A stretch of 64,000 nt of DNA, taken from Corynespora cassiicola (Eukaryota > Ascomycota > Dothideomycetes > Pleosporales > Corynesporascaceae). The position numbers and the translations under genes were made by a program. This document shows, in pieces, positions 36,740 through 47,980 of the stretch. The DNA is taken from NCBI GenBank assembly GCA_022059125.1, contig JAEUWY010000006.1, forward strand, positions 3,038,001-3,102,000, given 5' to 3'. Every line of letters begins with the position of its first letter. The stretch's first letter is position 1. The notes under the pieces are model-generated. The model did not search any database, was not told the DNA's origin, and saw only the letters and a list, made by a program, of their open reading frames with translations.

Positions 36740-37500
36740 GATGAAAAGCGAGATCAAACCACTGCAGGCAATTGGAGATGATTTCTATTCAATATTTGAG
36801 CAAGCTTTATACCATAAAAGTTGGACCATTGAGCAAAGTTCACAACTTCACATCGTGTAGTCATCCTTCCCCAGGATTTGCTGAATCGGGGCTAGCTTCA
36901 CTGAAATGGCGCTCTGCGCGATGAATTAACCCGAAGCAAAATTTGCCCAACGTCATTTGGTATCACATGAACAATCTCTTAGCCATACTAATATTCTAGG
37001 TAGTCTAAATCTCTAGGGGGCTCGTTTTCACATCTTGGAAGTCATCGTCGGCCTTTGGCGGTCTTTGAGACTTACCTCTCTAGTGGCCCGATCGCCGTGG
37101 GGTTTGCACCTCCCATATAGTTACACTCTTGGCCTTGCGGGGAATACCCCGAGGGGACTACGAAGGAGCTTTTCGTATTGATACTCCTTTTTCTCAGTGG
37201 CGGAATGTAGTAGAGCGGGCTTAATGTCATTGGTGGGTCGCTTACTGATCTCGCGAGGTCTACGGGGTAGCGGAGAGAGGCTCATCGTTTCACATACTGC
37301 ATTCCATGTGTACAATCGGACTAGACCCGAAAGAGAGAGAATTAAAGTTTGGGCGTACATCTCCTTGGTCTGGGCGCAACTTGGTGTTTATGGAGCAGTC
37401 GCCGACGTGCGTTCGCCCGCCATCCATGTTTCCGAGCACGTGTTTCCCATAGCTTCAGAGATCAAAATGGTGACTATAAATCAACTCAGCCAAATCCATA
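36740..37500. promoter_or_regulatory. Shared promoter region of the divergent GH43/GH28 pair
   Basis: About 760 bp separate the two start codons. Matches to the fungal carbon-repressor consensus SYGGRG occur as CCCCAG at 36,867 and GTGGGG near 37,095, but this short motif is common by chance. A TATA box precedes the GH28 gene. Open frames here lack any coding signature. Confidence 0.45.
37475..37481 (+). promoter_or_regulatory. TATA box of the GH28 gene
   Basis: TATAAAT lies 20 bp before the first in-frame ATG (37501). A transcription start about 30 bp downstream would fall after that ATG and favour the ATG at 37546 or 37555. Confidence 0.45.
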
Positions 37501-38926
37501 ATGAATTCAATAAAATTCGAATTCGTTTCTATTTTCACTCAACTCATGCTCATCATGTTGTTCAAAATAACGGGTCTAATCTTTTTCGTGATCCTTTCAT
37601 GCTTCGGTATCGCTTCCGCCGAGTTTGACGACAGTTCGCTTGCGGTATCTCTCAGGAAGCAAACCCCCGCTCGCCGTTGCATCGTTCCAGCCAGTAACAA
37701 TGGCGAAGACGACTCCCCAGCCATACTTGCTGCCTTTGAGAAATGTCGCACAAACGCATTGATCGTTTTCCAAAACACAACCTACCACATCGGCACGGTG
37801 ATGAAAGTCACTGACTTGGAAAATGTGAATATTGAGATCCATGGCACATTGCTCTGGAGCACCGACATTCAATACTGGCTGGCGAACTCACTGCCCATTG
37901 GACCTGGTAAAGACCAGGAGAGCTATCCACCTGCAGCTTTCCAGAACCAAACAACAGCGTTCATTCTCGGCGGCAAGCGACTCTATGTAGAGGGGTTTGG
38001 CCACGGGACATTCGATGGCAATGGCCAGGTGTGGTATGATTTCGTCAAAGGCCAGAGCAACTACCCCCGACGACCTCACGCTATCGTAATCACGGCTCAG
38101 GACTCCTACATTCACGGGTTACGCTGGGTGCAACCTCAGATGTGGACCGTGACTATAGTATCTTCCAAGCGCGTACTTCTCGAGGATATCTACATCAACT
38201 CGACCTCGCATTCATCGCAGCCAGCACGCAACACCGACGGTGCGAATACCTTGTTCTCGGACTCTATCGTCTTTCGTCGCTGGGAGGTTGATAACGGAGA
38301 TGACTGCATCGCCATGAAGGCGAACTCGACCAACATCCTCATCGAAGATGCTATATTTTACCGTGGGCATGGTGTCGCTATAGGCAGCATTGGCCAGTAT
38401 TACGATCGATTCGAAATTGCTGAAAACATCGTCGCGCGCAACATCACGATGTACGGCAGCAAGTTTGCGACGCGTATCAAGACCTGGACGGGCGAGCAAA
38501 ACCAGTGGCCACCGAACGGTGGTGGTGGCGGGCGAGGATGTGAGGCACATGTCCCCAGCTCCATTCTCCACTTACTGACTGTTGGTGCTTTTAGATGCTC
38601 GAAACGTCTCCTATGAGAATATTACTATCTACGATGCCAGCGATGAGTCTCCGATCGTTATAAACCAATGCTACAGCAATGTTGGCTTGGCGAATTGCAG
38701 TACCTCTACATTCGATATCTCAAACATATCCTGGAAGAATATCCGAGGTACTGCGAAGACGCAATATGTCGCGCGTCTTCAGTGTAGCAGAAGCCATGGT
38801 GGATGTGATGGGCTAAAGATGGAAGGGATTGACTTTTTGAACGTTGCGGATGACACTGGAGGTACACCGACAAGCAGGGTGAGGTGCAGTAACGTTAACG
38901 AGCCAGAAGGATTTGTGTGTAGCTAG
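37501..38926 (+). CDS. GH28 polygalacturonase family enzyme (exo-type)
   Basis: Two exons (37501-38539, 38595-38926) give 456 residues from the first ATG. The ATG at 37546 or 37555 would give a neater signal peptide (MLIMLFKITGLIFFVILSCF...ASA) and agrees better with the TATA box. Catalytic GH28 motifs appear in order: NTDG (about residue 247), DNGDDCIAMK (the Asp pair), GHGVAIGS with the catalytic His region, and RIKTW near 324. The C-terminal exon carries the Cys-rich QCYSN and LQCSRSHGGCDGLKM segments typical of exopolygalacturonases. It should cleave alpha-1,4-galacturonan from the non-reducing end outside the cell. It is divergent from the GH43-like gene, which suggests joint induction on plant cell wall. 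A related rhamnogalacturonan hydrolase activity cannot be excluded. Confidence 0.85.
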
Positions 38927-38987
38927 TCTATCCGCATGAATGTATTTAAAACTCTGATAGGAAAGAGTTGCTAAGACAGGTATGGAA

Positions 38988-40200
38988 TTAAGACCTTGGT
39001 CCAGTGGCAAAAGCGACACCTTGGTCCTGACCCAAAGTCCGCCAATGCATCACGTGATGTCCATCTCGCTTCATATTGTGATCGTCTGGGTCCTTCATCT
39101 CCACATCCTCATCCGGCTGCTTCTTTGTGTGAAACATGAGATATATCTCCCAGCTATCCACGAAACCACACCAGAACGTGACCTTTTCGATAGTCGTCCT
39201 CTTCCCAAAGTAATTCTTGTGCTGAATGAGCAGGAGCGCTGCGCCGCGCCCATTAGGCGATGCGAGCAGAGCCTTGCCAAAATCTGTGTCCATACCGTAC
39301 TCTTTGCGTGCGATCCACTTGTAGTTGGGACAATTCGCTTTTACGTTGTCAACGCCGAGGACGCGCTGTAGAATTCGCCAGGTCTCTGTGTTGGTGATGT
39401 CGGCCGAGACGATGTAGCGAAGGTTTGATATGTCCTTATTGCGCTTCGTGGCAATGTTAATCCAGTCTAGAAATACTACATCAGACCAGCTGCGGAGTTT
39501 GGGGAGCTTAGTGATAGGTGGGTTCTGGCGCGCGCCCATATATTTGGGGCCAAACTTCTGCCAACCAACGATTAGGCCATCGTCGACGTTGAAGATGCTG
39601 CCGAAGAATGCGTGTGTTGGCTAGTAATTTTTGGTCAGAATTTTCATGTAAGCTGTGATTGATTTCTATGGTACCCTGTATTCTTCATCGCCATGCCAGG
39701 TGCGGGTATTGTGCCGCCATCCTGAAGCAACAACAGGGCCTCCTTGATCTCGTGCCCGGCGATTATCTATATGGTACGCAAGGTACATCGCATAAAGGTC
39801 CGGGCCAGCACCTGCCTCAAGGTCTTCCAAGATGGTTGGATCGTAGCTATAGCCCCAGCCTTTAAGATCCGCTGTCTGCGGTTATGATCTCCTCTTGATC
39901 GGGTATGTGTATGAGCTTACCTGGATGATTTACGTACGGGCTTTGAATCGTGCCAACCTTGCCGGAAAAAAAGGTTACAGCTAGCTCATCTTTTGACTCT
40001 GAAGCTCCAAGCAGATTGCAACCTGCATTGACTGTATCGCGCCACTCGTCTTCTGCCAAAGCCGGCTGCCCCCCTGCCTGTTTCTTGACATGAGCTTTGC
40101 TGTGCAACCCCATGTCTACTTCCAGTGCATCAAAGTTGCGCTCAGATGAGCTTAGCATCCAAAAGGACGCCAGACAGAGAACTGTGCTAGCTAAATGCAT
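38988..40200 (-). CDS. Hypothetical protein with N-terminal signal-like segment
   Basis: Three exons give about 367 residues. The start is the ATG at 40200 (MHLASTVLCLASFWMLSSS), a signal-peptide-like stretch; the longer frame begins with TTG only. Introns lie near 39,870-39,920 (after VNHP) and 39,622-39,676 (between DEEYR and PTHAFFGS). The body is rich in Trp and Tyr (LKGWGYSYDPTILEDLE, ASGWRHNTRTWHGDEEYR, IVGWQKFGPKYM, WSDVVFLDWINIAT) and ends with a charged tail. I do not recognise the family. Its place beside two plant-wall hydrolases makes a secreted protein plausible, but no function can be assigned. Confidence 0.65.
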
Positions 40201-40645
40201 GCTAGGCCTCAATACCTTGTGTATTGTGGTAGTTGAATGTTGTGCTGCAGTCGAAACCTGGTACTAGCATCTGCGTATGAGGTGAGGCTAATGAAATTAG
40301 ACCGGGGCTCTTTCACCTTGGAAACATTGGAAGGTCTTTTCGGGTCAGGCAGGAGTTTGTTCAAGGTAACGCTCGGATTTTCTTTCCCTTAGAGTCATGC
40401 CTGTGAAACTGTGAAACCCTACACTGCGGAACAATCACTACGTAATCTTCTTGTCCGTTCTAAAATGACTATCATTCGATTCAATTTTCGTAATTCATCA
40501 TCTTCGATACCATTTAATGACTATTCACTGACAGTTTGTAATGATTTATCTACACAAAAAGCATAATTATTCGTTTTTCCTACTTTCTTGTATATTAAAT
40601 CACTTCTTACCCAAAGTGCTATCACGGAGAACATCACTAGATATC
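40201..40645. other. Intergenic region
   Basis: About 445 bp lie between the start of the hypothetical gene and the stop of the next minus-strand gene. It would hold the promoter of the former and the 3' end of the latter. The part around 40,440-40,620 is AT-rich. No RNA gene or repeat is seen. Confidence 0.6.
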
Positions 40646-43600
40646 TCAACTCACACCAAGCCTTTTCCCAAATGGCATCCAGAACGCTGCAAACAGTGCT
40701 AGTACTGTCAAGATAGGAACGGCAGCATTCTGCCAATCATCAGTACGTGTACGCAGCCAATAAATCCAAAATGCAGTAGCCGCTATGATGGGTATGAGAT
40801 GATAAACCGCTAAAAAGGCGAATGACATAGCGTAGTCTGCCTCCAATCCCCACACAGTGGCCCCGATGTCATCTGAAACAACATCAAAACCGCCCTTCTT
40901 TTTAGGAATGCACTTGAGTTTGTTAAATCGACAGGGAAGGCTGATACAGTCATGCCAGGGATTGAACATTGGCCATTTGCAATCAGCGTTGCATGCGCTT
41001 AAGCATATGGCGAAAGTTTTTGGGTCAATGAGTGGGTTCTTTCCAGGGCGTGGATCGTATTCGTAGTCACAATCGAACCCATGGTCATCAGGGAGTCCAT
41101 CACCCTGCGAGACAATGCGGTTTGCGTCAAATTTCTCGAACTAGATTATTAGTTCAACTGTCTCCAATTATTGGATGTTGTAACGTACTTTGAAAAATCG
41201 ACAGTGGCGGAAGCGGAATGGTGAAAAAAGACGTTTGAACCAGTTTCGGTGTTTTTTGTAGCGAAGCTTCAACTCTCGGAAGAACGCAGGGTCACCCGAA
41301 AGGTCTGGAACTTTGATTTGTTCAATTTCGACAGACCAGCGATGGCCCTGAACGCCAAAAATTATTCGGTCCGCATCATTTGTCGAAGCAACTTGGGTTG
41401 CACTATCACCCTGTACATGGACTTGCATTGATGTATCGCTACTTCCAGGCCCTGGTGTATTGGATGTGCTCTGACCAGAACTCTGAGAATTAAGTGATGA
41501 AGAGCTCATTGATGAAGGTGGCCCATGAGGAGTATATCTCATCCCGGCCTTTGATTGCTGTATTGGTGTGGATGGACCGGTCATGCTTTTGGCGAACATA
41601 TGGCATAATGAGCTAGCCACCAATTCAATTCGCGCTTTCCAACTGATACATTGCCTTGGTAAACAACAGCCACACTGGAGAGAGTGATCCGGTAGCGAGG
41701 CTAAAAGTTCCTGGATCATCAATGCCTGAGGTTTGGCAATATTACTGTGCATAACCCTGCCACAAAACTATGATTTTCAACGATGTAGTCAGAAATTTAA
41801 TCAGTTTCCACTTACTTTCCATTCAATTCTATATTGATTCTGGCGAGTGATGTGCACAGGTGGAGCTAAAGGCCACCAATCCCATTCTTGTTGAGTGGAT
41901 TCCTCTATAAAGCATTTCAGGCTATTCGAAAACGACGTGACATCCCCTGAAGATACTTTGATGGACTCTTTTGGAGCTATCCTAACAACGTTTCGAATTT
42001 GCTCACTCAACGTAAGAAGTTTGAGCTCTCGAATTAGGATTTGGGTTGATTCTGTACTCTGAGAAAGAACTTTCTCTGCCGCAGCATCCAGAATATCGCT
42101 TCTGGGGGTATGGTAGATTGTGTTTTCCTGTATAGGAGTCAGAGAGTTTATATGATTGGTCTACTTATCACCGGAAGATTTAATACTGACCTGATCATGC
42201 TCTTGCTGGTCCTTCAGCCAATTGCTGAGAAATGTATTGTTTCCACTCTCTTCAATCACAGGCATTTTCCCGAGTTGAACTCTATGGCAAGCCGATTCTG
42301 CGTCTTCAACGGAGCGAATGATTCCATGGGCGATGCTTGTTCTGTTTGAGCTTTTTAGGAGTACCCGACAAATGCTTGAAACTTCACATTGATTGAGTAA
42401 GTTTCTGTAGAACGACCCAAGAATACTGTTGTAGCTCGAAACAAAAGCTGATTCTCCAAGATTCATCAGGGTAGTTTGATGGATCTTCGACACTGGTTCA
42501 AGCTCAAACAGCTTTCGTGAGAAGCTTGCAACCGCAGCAGCCTCGCTGTACCTTCTTATTACTGATTTTGCAAGCATCTGCAATTTGCTGACAGAGGAAA
42601 GCAATTCCTCACTCCGTTCTCCAATATTTGCAAAGCCTTCACTCTCAGGTTGAGAACAGGCGTTTTGCAAATAGACTTCCGTATTCTTGTTGGTATAGAT
42701 TTCCTGCAAATCTCCTTTTTGTGGAGAATCTTCCTGTTGGAAATCAAATACTTGCTCATCTTGTTCTGGTTCTTGTTCATCTGTTTTCTTGGAAGAACTG
42801 ATGAAATGTTTGAGTTGAGACCGAAGTAACTCGAGAGCGTTGCTTTCAATCAGAAATTTGCGAGGGACTATGAAATTCTGAAAATTTTCGCCATCTCCAT
42901 CTACTTCGTCTTGCTCCTTATCTTCGGATGTTTCGCTTTCATTGCATGTATCTCTGTTCTCAAACGGTTCCAGATCTGGCGCAAGCATACCATTAAGGTG
43001 CTTTTCGATAATGGCTGTAGCAAGGTATTGTGCTTTTATTGCCACTAGTCTAGCAGCCAAATATTCCAACCGGTCATGAGCTTCCTCCTGTAGGTTTTTG
43101 GCGTATAGTTTGAGCAGGCGACGGAAGTTCCTGGAAAATCTTTGGGGGCCGATTTTCTCCTGAATCGCAGTAGCACAGAGCGGCCCTAGAATTTCGTCTC
43201 CTTGGATTAAAACCAATAGTTCCCGCGTTGCACTCGCTATCTCTAGCGCGGAGTACCCACTAGCTTTCGAAAGATCTGATGCAGACGATGCTAATGACGC
43301 CACTGAAAATATAGATAAGCTATCAGATATTGCAATGGAGTGAGGTCTTGACGAATCCGATTTATCATCCTGGGTAATGACATCGTTGATTATTGGTTCA
43401 GTAGGAACTGCTGGATCTGAAATGGAAGGTTCAGATGACCAATCAATATGTGGTAAGAACTCTAGTAAGTCGTCTGTCGGAATCCCTGTGTTAACAGGGT
43501 CTATGGAGTTGTCGGTTTCAGCGTCTTTATATCCAGCGGTAGTCCTTGTTTCGTCTCCCACCTCTATAAATGAGTTCACGCTTGAAGATTGTACGATGTT

Positions 43601-44518
43601 CTCGTGAACAGCAGTAGGTACGGTACCACTCATTTTATGCTGCAAGCTTCCATCTCCCCTCTCATACTCTTTCCTGTTCTCAGGAAACATATGGTGCATA
43701 TGTTCTAGATACTCATTTTGTAGTGGTTGTTCTTGGGTCTTTATTGGCTTTGTTGACGATCCTGTTCGGTCCTTTCCAGAAGGCTGAGATGACGGCTGAG
43801 CAGCAACATAGGATATTTCTTCCCATGAGACAAACGGAACCCTCCGTGACCGGGTACTTTTCTCAATTGCCTTGAAAAGTCCGCGGATCTGTGCATATCC
43901 TGCAGGTATCTCAACGTGAACTGTTTTAGAACGCTCCAAAAGTGTGCTGTAAGTGTTTCCATCACTCTTATTATAGAGCAATTTTGCAGCATCCTTCGCG
44001 AATCCATGACCTGTATCACAAAGTCTGCTCTGAGATTTGAAAACCTCATATGGATCGTTACAATATACACATTTTCTTGCATGCATCTCAAAGTCGTGCA
44101 TTGCCCAGGCTTCATTGGTATTGAGAGGCCTTGAGACTACCGTGACAGGGTCTCGCATGAAACCCACACTGTGCTCTTTTTGCTTTTCTTCATCCTCCAC
44201 AGGAGTAGCCGTTGTAAATGAATTGGTATCAAACTCTGCGGCGTGGTCCGGAAGAACCCCAGAGACAGGTCCATCGAAGTTGTTGCTGTAGCCTTGGGTC
44301 CCGGGTTGGGGCGCTACGTTCCTTCCGCGCTTCCGCAATATAGGGGAAGAACTACGGAGACGGTCCCAATCTCCTTCAGGGGCTCTGTAATCTTCGAAAA
44401 TATCTCTAGTTTGCTCGACATCTTCATATTGGTGTTTATTTAGCCTAGCAAGCGACGTCTCTTTGGGCTGACTTTTTCTCTCTTTTAGAGGGAAGTGTGC
44501 AACGCGCACGCTAGACAT
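40646..44518 (-). CDS. Large fungal protein with C-terminal membrane domain; 5' end apparently frameshifted
   Basis: Four exons (44518-42191, 42127-41816, 41767-41189, 41140-40646) join in frame to 1237 residues from the first ATG (MSSVRVAHFPLKERK). Near residues 130-240 there is a Cys-containing block (MHDFEMHARKCVYCND ... AGYAQIRGLFKAIEKSTRSR). After an acidic, low-complexity stretch comes a helical block (ELLVLIQGDEILGPLCATAI ... LEYLAARLVAIKAQYLATAI). The third exon ends with a basic segment (NWFKRLFSPFRFRHCRFFK). The last exon has paired cysteines (FDCDYEY, CLSACNADCKWP, CISLPCRFNKLKC) and two hydrophobic spans (FAFLAVYHLIPIIAATAFWI and AVPILTVLALFAAFW). I do not know a named family. An out-of-frame coding stretch upstream (44565-44843) continues the protein, so this gene is either broken or mis-sequenced at about 44,570. 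Confidence 0.7.
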
Positions 44519-44564
44519 GTTGCGCACTTCACGATATCGCTCTTCAAGAAATTCTCGGAGCAAT

Positions 44565-44843
44565 TTAAGTAAACATTTTCATCGAAAGATTACAGGTGTT
44601 AGCAAAGAAGTTGCGAAGTGAAGTGGCCGACTCCAGCTCATCGAAGCGGGGCACAAAACGAAGCTGACTCTTGGCATCATTCAGCCCCCAAAGTGGCGAT
44701 GCAAACACGCCCGCTGATTCGATCAAAATTCGAGACACGTCACTAATTTCCAAGCTTGCAAGGCTGTGCGGCGGACCTGAAGTATAAGGCGGATCTGCGG
44801 CAAAGAGGGGGGCAGCGAACCCAGTTGTGAGAAGGAAGAATCG
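44565..44843 (-). pseudogene. Out-of-frame N-terminal part of the 40646-44518 gene
   Basis: On the minus strand this frame reads a signal-peptide-like RFFLLTTGFAAPLFAA followed by a helical segment (LEISDVSRILIESAG ... LRFVPRFDELESATSLRNFF) and stops at TAA in ACTTAAATTG. Dropping one T there would make the frame run on into LLREFLEERYREVRNMSSV, the start of the downstream ORF. The join is smooth in composition and predicted helix. The true start codon was not found and may lie in an upstream exon. Confidence 0.5.
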
Positions 44844-44982
44844 TCAGATTTCTACAGACAATTAGCGCAGAAATGAAGATTGTGTAGAGGGCTGAACTTT
44901 CTCATGCTCTGGATTAATTAATGGAGATCAAACTACCCAGCTACAAAATCAGCCATCTTAAGAAAGAAACTAGCAACTTAGG

Positions 44983-47607
44983 TTACACGTTATACCGCCC
45001 TAAAGATTCAGCCTGAAGTAATGTCTGCCCATTTTCGGATACGTTTCCGAATACCACGAGCGTTCCGTCATCTAGAAATTGTAAACGTTTTATATTGCCG
45101 CTCCCCAGCAATCGCCACTGGTGATCATTTGTTAAGTCTTGCCCAGGCGATCTCGGGATTGGTACTCCTTCTCTGATATCCCAAACTTTGACCAGAGGAT
45201 GGTGACCCCATTCTTGCGAGTTATATACGACAGCTAGGAGCTTCTCATCCCGTGAGAATGCATGCATACATCCGGATGTTGGTACTTGCAGCAAAAACCC
45301 GTTATTTTCCGTGTCTCGCACGATGGCTGATGTTATGTTGTCGAATTCAACGACGATTCCCAGGCTAGGGGCCCATTTACGTAGATAAGGGGCCCATTTC
45401 AACGACGGTTTACTGTGCTTGAGTTGTGTTACGCAAGATGGACGGGTAAGCACCTTCCACCCGCGAACAGGGAACGTCTTCATAACAAACGATTCCTTCA
45501 AGAAAAGTGTCAAATTTTTCCCATCGAAGGAGATTTTGCCAACTTTGGAGCGGAGAGGGAAGCTGAACCTGCATTGACCGCCAGAAATGCGATAACAGCG
45601 AACGCTCTTGGATGTTTCATCATAGGTGAGGACGTAACCACCATGATGGGAAAGAGATACAATCTGGTAGTCTCCATCCTTAATGGCTTGAGTGCTCCAG
45701 AGGAACTTGCCACTGATGTTGTAAAATCGAACATGTTTCTTCGGTCGCGTCAAGGTGCCACCACCTTCTCTCACATTCACGGCAACTATATCACGACACG
45801 GGGACCATCGTATTGCGTAGATTTTCGGCGCGTTTCTGTTATCTGAATGTACACGAATCTTTTTCTTCTCTTGGTTTTGCGTCGTGATGGTGAAGTAGCC
45901 CGCGTCAGGATTTGCCGTTGCGATTGAGCGACCATCGGCTGACACCGCGTACAGATACCCAAAGGGGGCTTTAGAATCAATATGAAAGCATTCACCAATT
46001 TTAAGATGATGAATAATTCCCTGGCCTAGTTCTTGGGTCTTTGATCCAGGGTCGATAAATCTGTCAACGGGAGGACTTTTGGAACCCTCTTTCCTGGTGG
46101 TATGGACTTTGGGCGGAGGTATGTTCTCTAATTTCTGTTAGATGTCATATGATCTCTATAGGACAAAAGCATTACCTTTTCCCAGAGACAGTGTTCCGTC
46201 TGAGACCTTCGGGTCTTTCGAGAGGGCTTCGGGCTGCTTCACAAAGGGAAGAGCACTTGTATCGCCTTGCGCTGCCACTCTTTCCTCAGTTTGTATTGGC
46301 CGACTTTTTGAATGTCCTAATGTTCCACTAGGTTTTTGATATGGAGCTGCTTCCGATTGTTGCCTGTCTGTTGTAGGAGGAGATGGCCGCTGACCTGTTC
46401 TTGATAGGGGGGGTCGCCGACTTGTTCTCGGGAGAGGAGGATTAAGTCTAGACAAGTCGACTTGCTCTCCAATGCTGTGATCGTGAAAGCTCGGTCTGAG
46501 AAAGTTTTCTGTTGGCAACATGCCTTTTGTAGCAATAAGCGACCGCAGATCCATGTCTTGCGCTGACAGCGAGAGGCTCCATTCGCTGAGCGATGCCTGT
46601 TTAGCCGTAGCTCGCTCGCCAGGGACTGCATCCATCAATGACTTGATGAATGTAATGGATGCTGGACTTGCATTCACTTCATTCAAGGGCTGGTCTGGAA
46701 ATGGCATAGCTCCTTCGGAATATCTCATTAAGGGGAATAGCCCGTCAAAAACGGGTTTTCCCGCAAGCATCCGAAATGTGATCTCCCCCAACGCCCACAT
46801 GTCTGCGGGGAACGCGACCTTGTTTGAACTCTTATCAGCACCTGGCAAAAAATCGAGTAATTCGGGCGCCATGTATCCAGATGTCCCCATTGGCGCTGAA
46901 GGACCTGCGGTAGTTTCTTCAGCTCGTTTCGTTAAGCCAAAATCTGCTATCTTTACCCACCAGGGCTCTGGTGGGGAAGAACAGATTAAGATGTTCTATT
47001 GCCATTAATATTAAGAAGCGGAGATGTTTAAGACGTGCCAATAAACATACGCCGGACTTGAGGTCTCGATGAGCGAATTTGTGGTCGTGCATGAGCGACA
47101 GACCTTCAAGAACCTGACAAATAACCTGTTGCACCTCTGTTTCTGGTAGAGATGGTGACTTAGATAGGTACTGACGCATGTCTCCACGAGGGAGATACTC
47201 CATTGCGATGTGAAGATGGCGGCTTGTGTCTTCATACCACCCCAGCGATTGAACAAAGTACCGATTATACTGTGTACATGTGAGCAATAAACAGTAAGGA
47301 GGCAATTACATCATACCTTGGGTTTCGAGAATACAGCCATCGCTAGCAGTTCACGAATGCATTCCCGAGCCTCGACATGGAACTGCTTTACCGCGCGTAC
47401 AGAGTCTTCGCCCACCCGCGTCTCTCTCCAGACAGTGGCAAAGCCACCTTGGCCAATGAATTCTTGTCGCTTCCATTTTACTTGCGTGTGTATGACCTGG
47501 TGACGAGAAGTGGGGTCTGGATTGCGATACAGGTGCGACGTGATACCTTCGCCTTCAAAATGGGTTTCCAATTTCGTATCACTGACTAACTTTGGTAGCG
47601 GCTTCAT
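44983..47607 (-). CDS. Ser/Thr protein kinase with C-terminal beta-propeller-like region
   Basis: Four exons (47607-47317, 47269-47051, 46995-46176, 46127-44983) give 824 residues from the ATG at MKPLPKL. The kinase domain is complete: glycine loop IGQGGFATVW (about residue 47), AVKQF lysine, HRDLKSGN split by the second intron, DFGLTKR, and GTSGYMAPE in the activation segment, then WALGEITFRMLAGKPVF. A proline and glutamine-rich linker follows (about residues 290-450). The last about 380 residues consist of repeated beta-strand units (YAVSADGRSIATANPD, IRWSPCRDIVAVNVREGG, VSLSHHGGYVLTYD, HAFSRDEKLLAVVYN), which look like WD40-type blades. The kinase should be active on motif grounds. Just upstream in the same frame coding-like sequence is cut by a TGA, so the natural protein may be longer and this allele truncated. 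Confidence 0.75.
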
Positions 47608-47784
47608 TGTGACTTTGGGGTTCGAAGCGAAAGGTCCGCGTTCGAGCGAGAGTTGTTGCAGTAGTAATTGAGAAAGCGGGGATGGTGTAAGCTGAAGATC
47701 CAACTGCCCACCCCAAGAGGCTGGATCCGTCGCCCTTCCAGACCGGTCAACGTCAGACCGGTCAATGTGAGCCCAGCCCTGTCA

Positions 47785-47940
47785 GTATGAAATGATGGTA
47801 TGCGTCATGGCTAAGCGATTGGATAAATGACTGCGAACAATGCAGCATTCGAGTGATATATCTATGTCCTCTATTTTCACTAGAGCAGCCAAGCCAAACT
47901 CCTCGTTCGCCAAGTACGCAAGGTGAATGACCTCACACAT
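47785..47940 (-). pseudogene. Possible N-terminal coding remnant of the kinase gene, ended by TGA
   Basis: A 52-codon frame opens at ATG 47940 (MCEVIHLAYLANEEFGLAAL) and runs through VKIEDIDISLEC and SHLSNRLAM. It stops at TGA (47784-47782) and then continues in the same frame, without stop, through DRSGRATDPASWGGQLDLQL into the kinase ORF at 47703. No GT donor that would remove the stop is visible. CGA-to-TGA is one simple explanation. A resemblance of the region to an FHA-like fold is only a guess. Confidence 0.4.
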
Positions 47941-47980
47941 GTGCGTTCGTTTACGCGTTATACAGTATGAAAGAAGTTTT

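Noticed and set aside
37197..37628. 143-codon plus-strand frame in the GH43/GH28 interval
   Set aside because: It overlaps the GH28 signal peptide in another frame and has no protein-like features.
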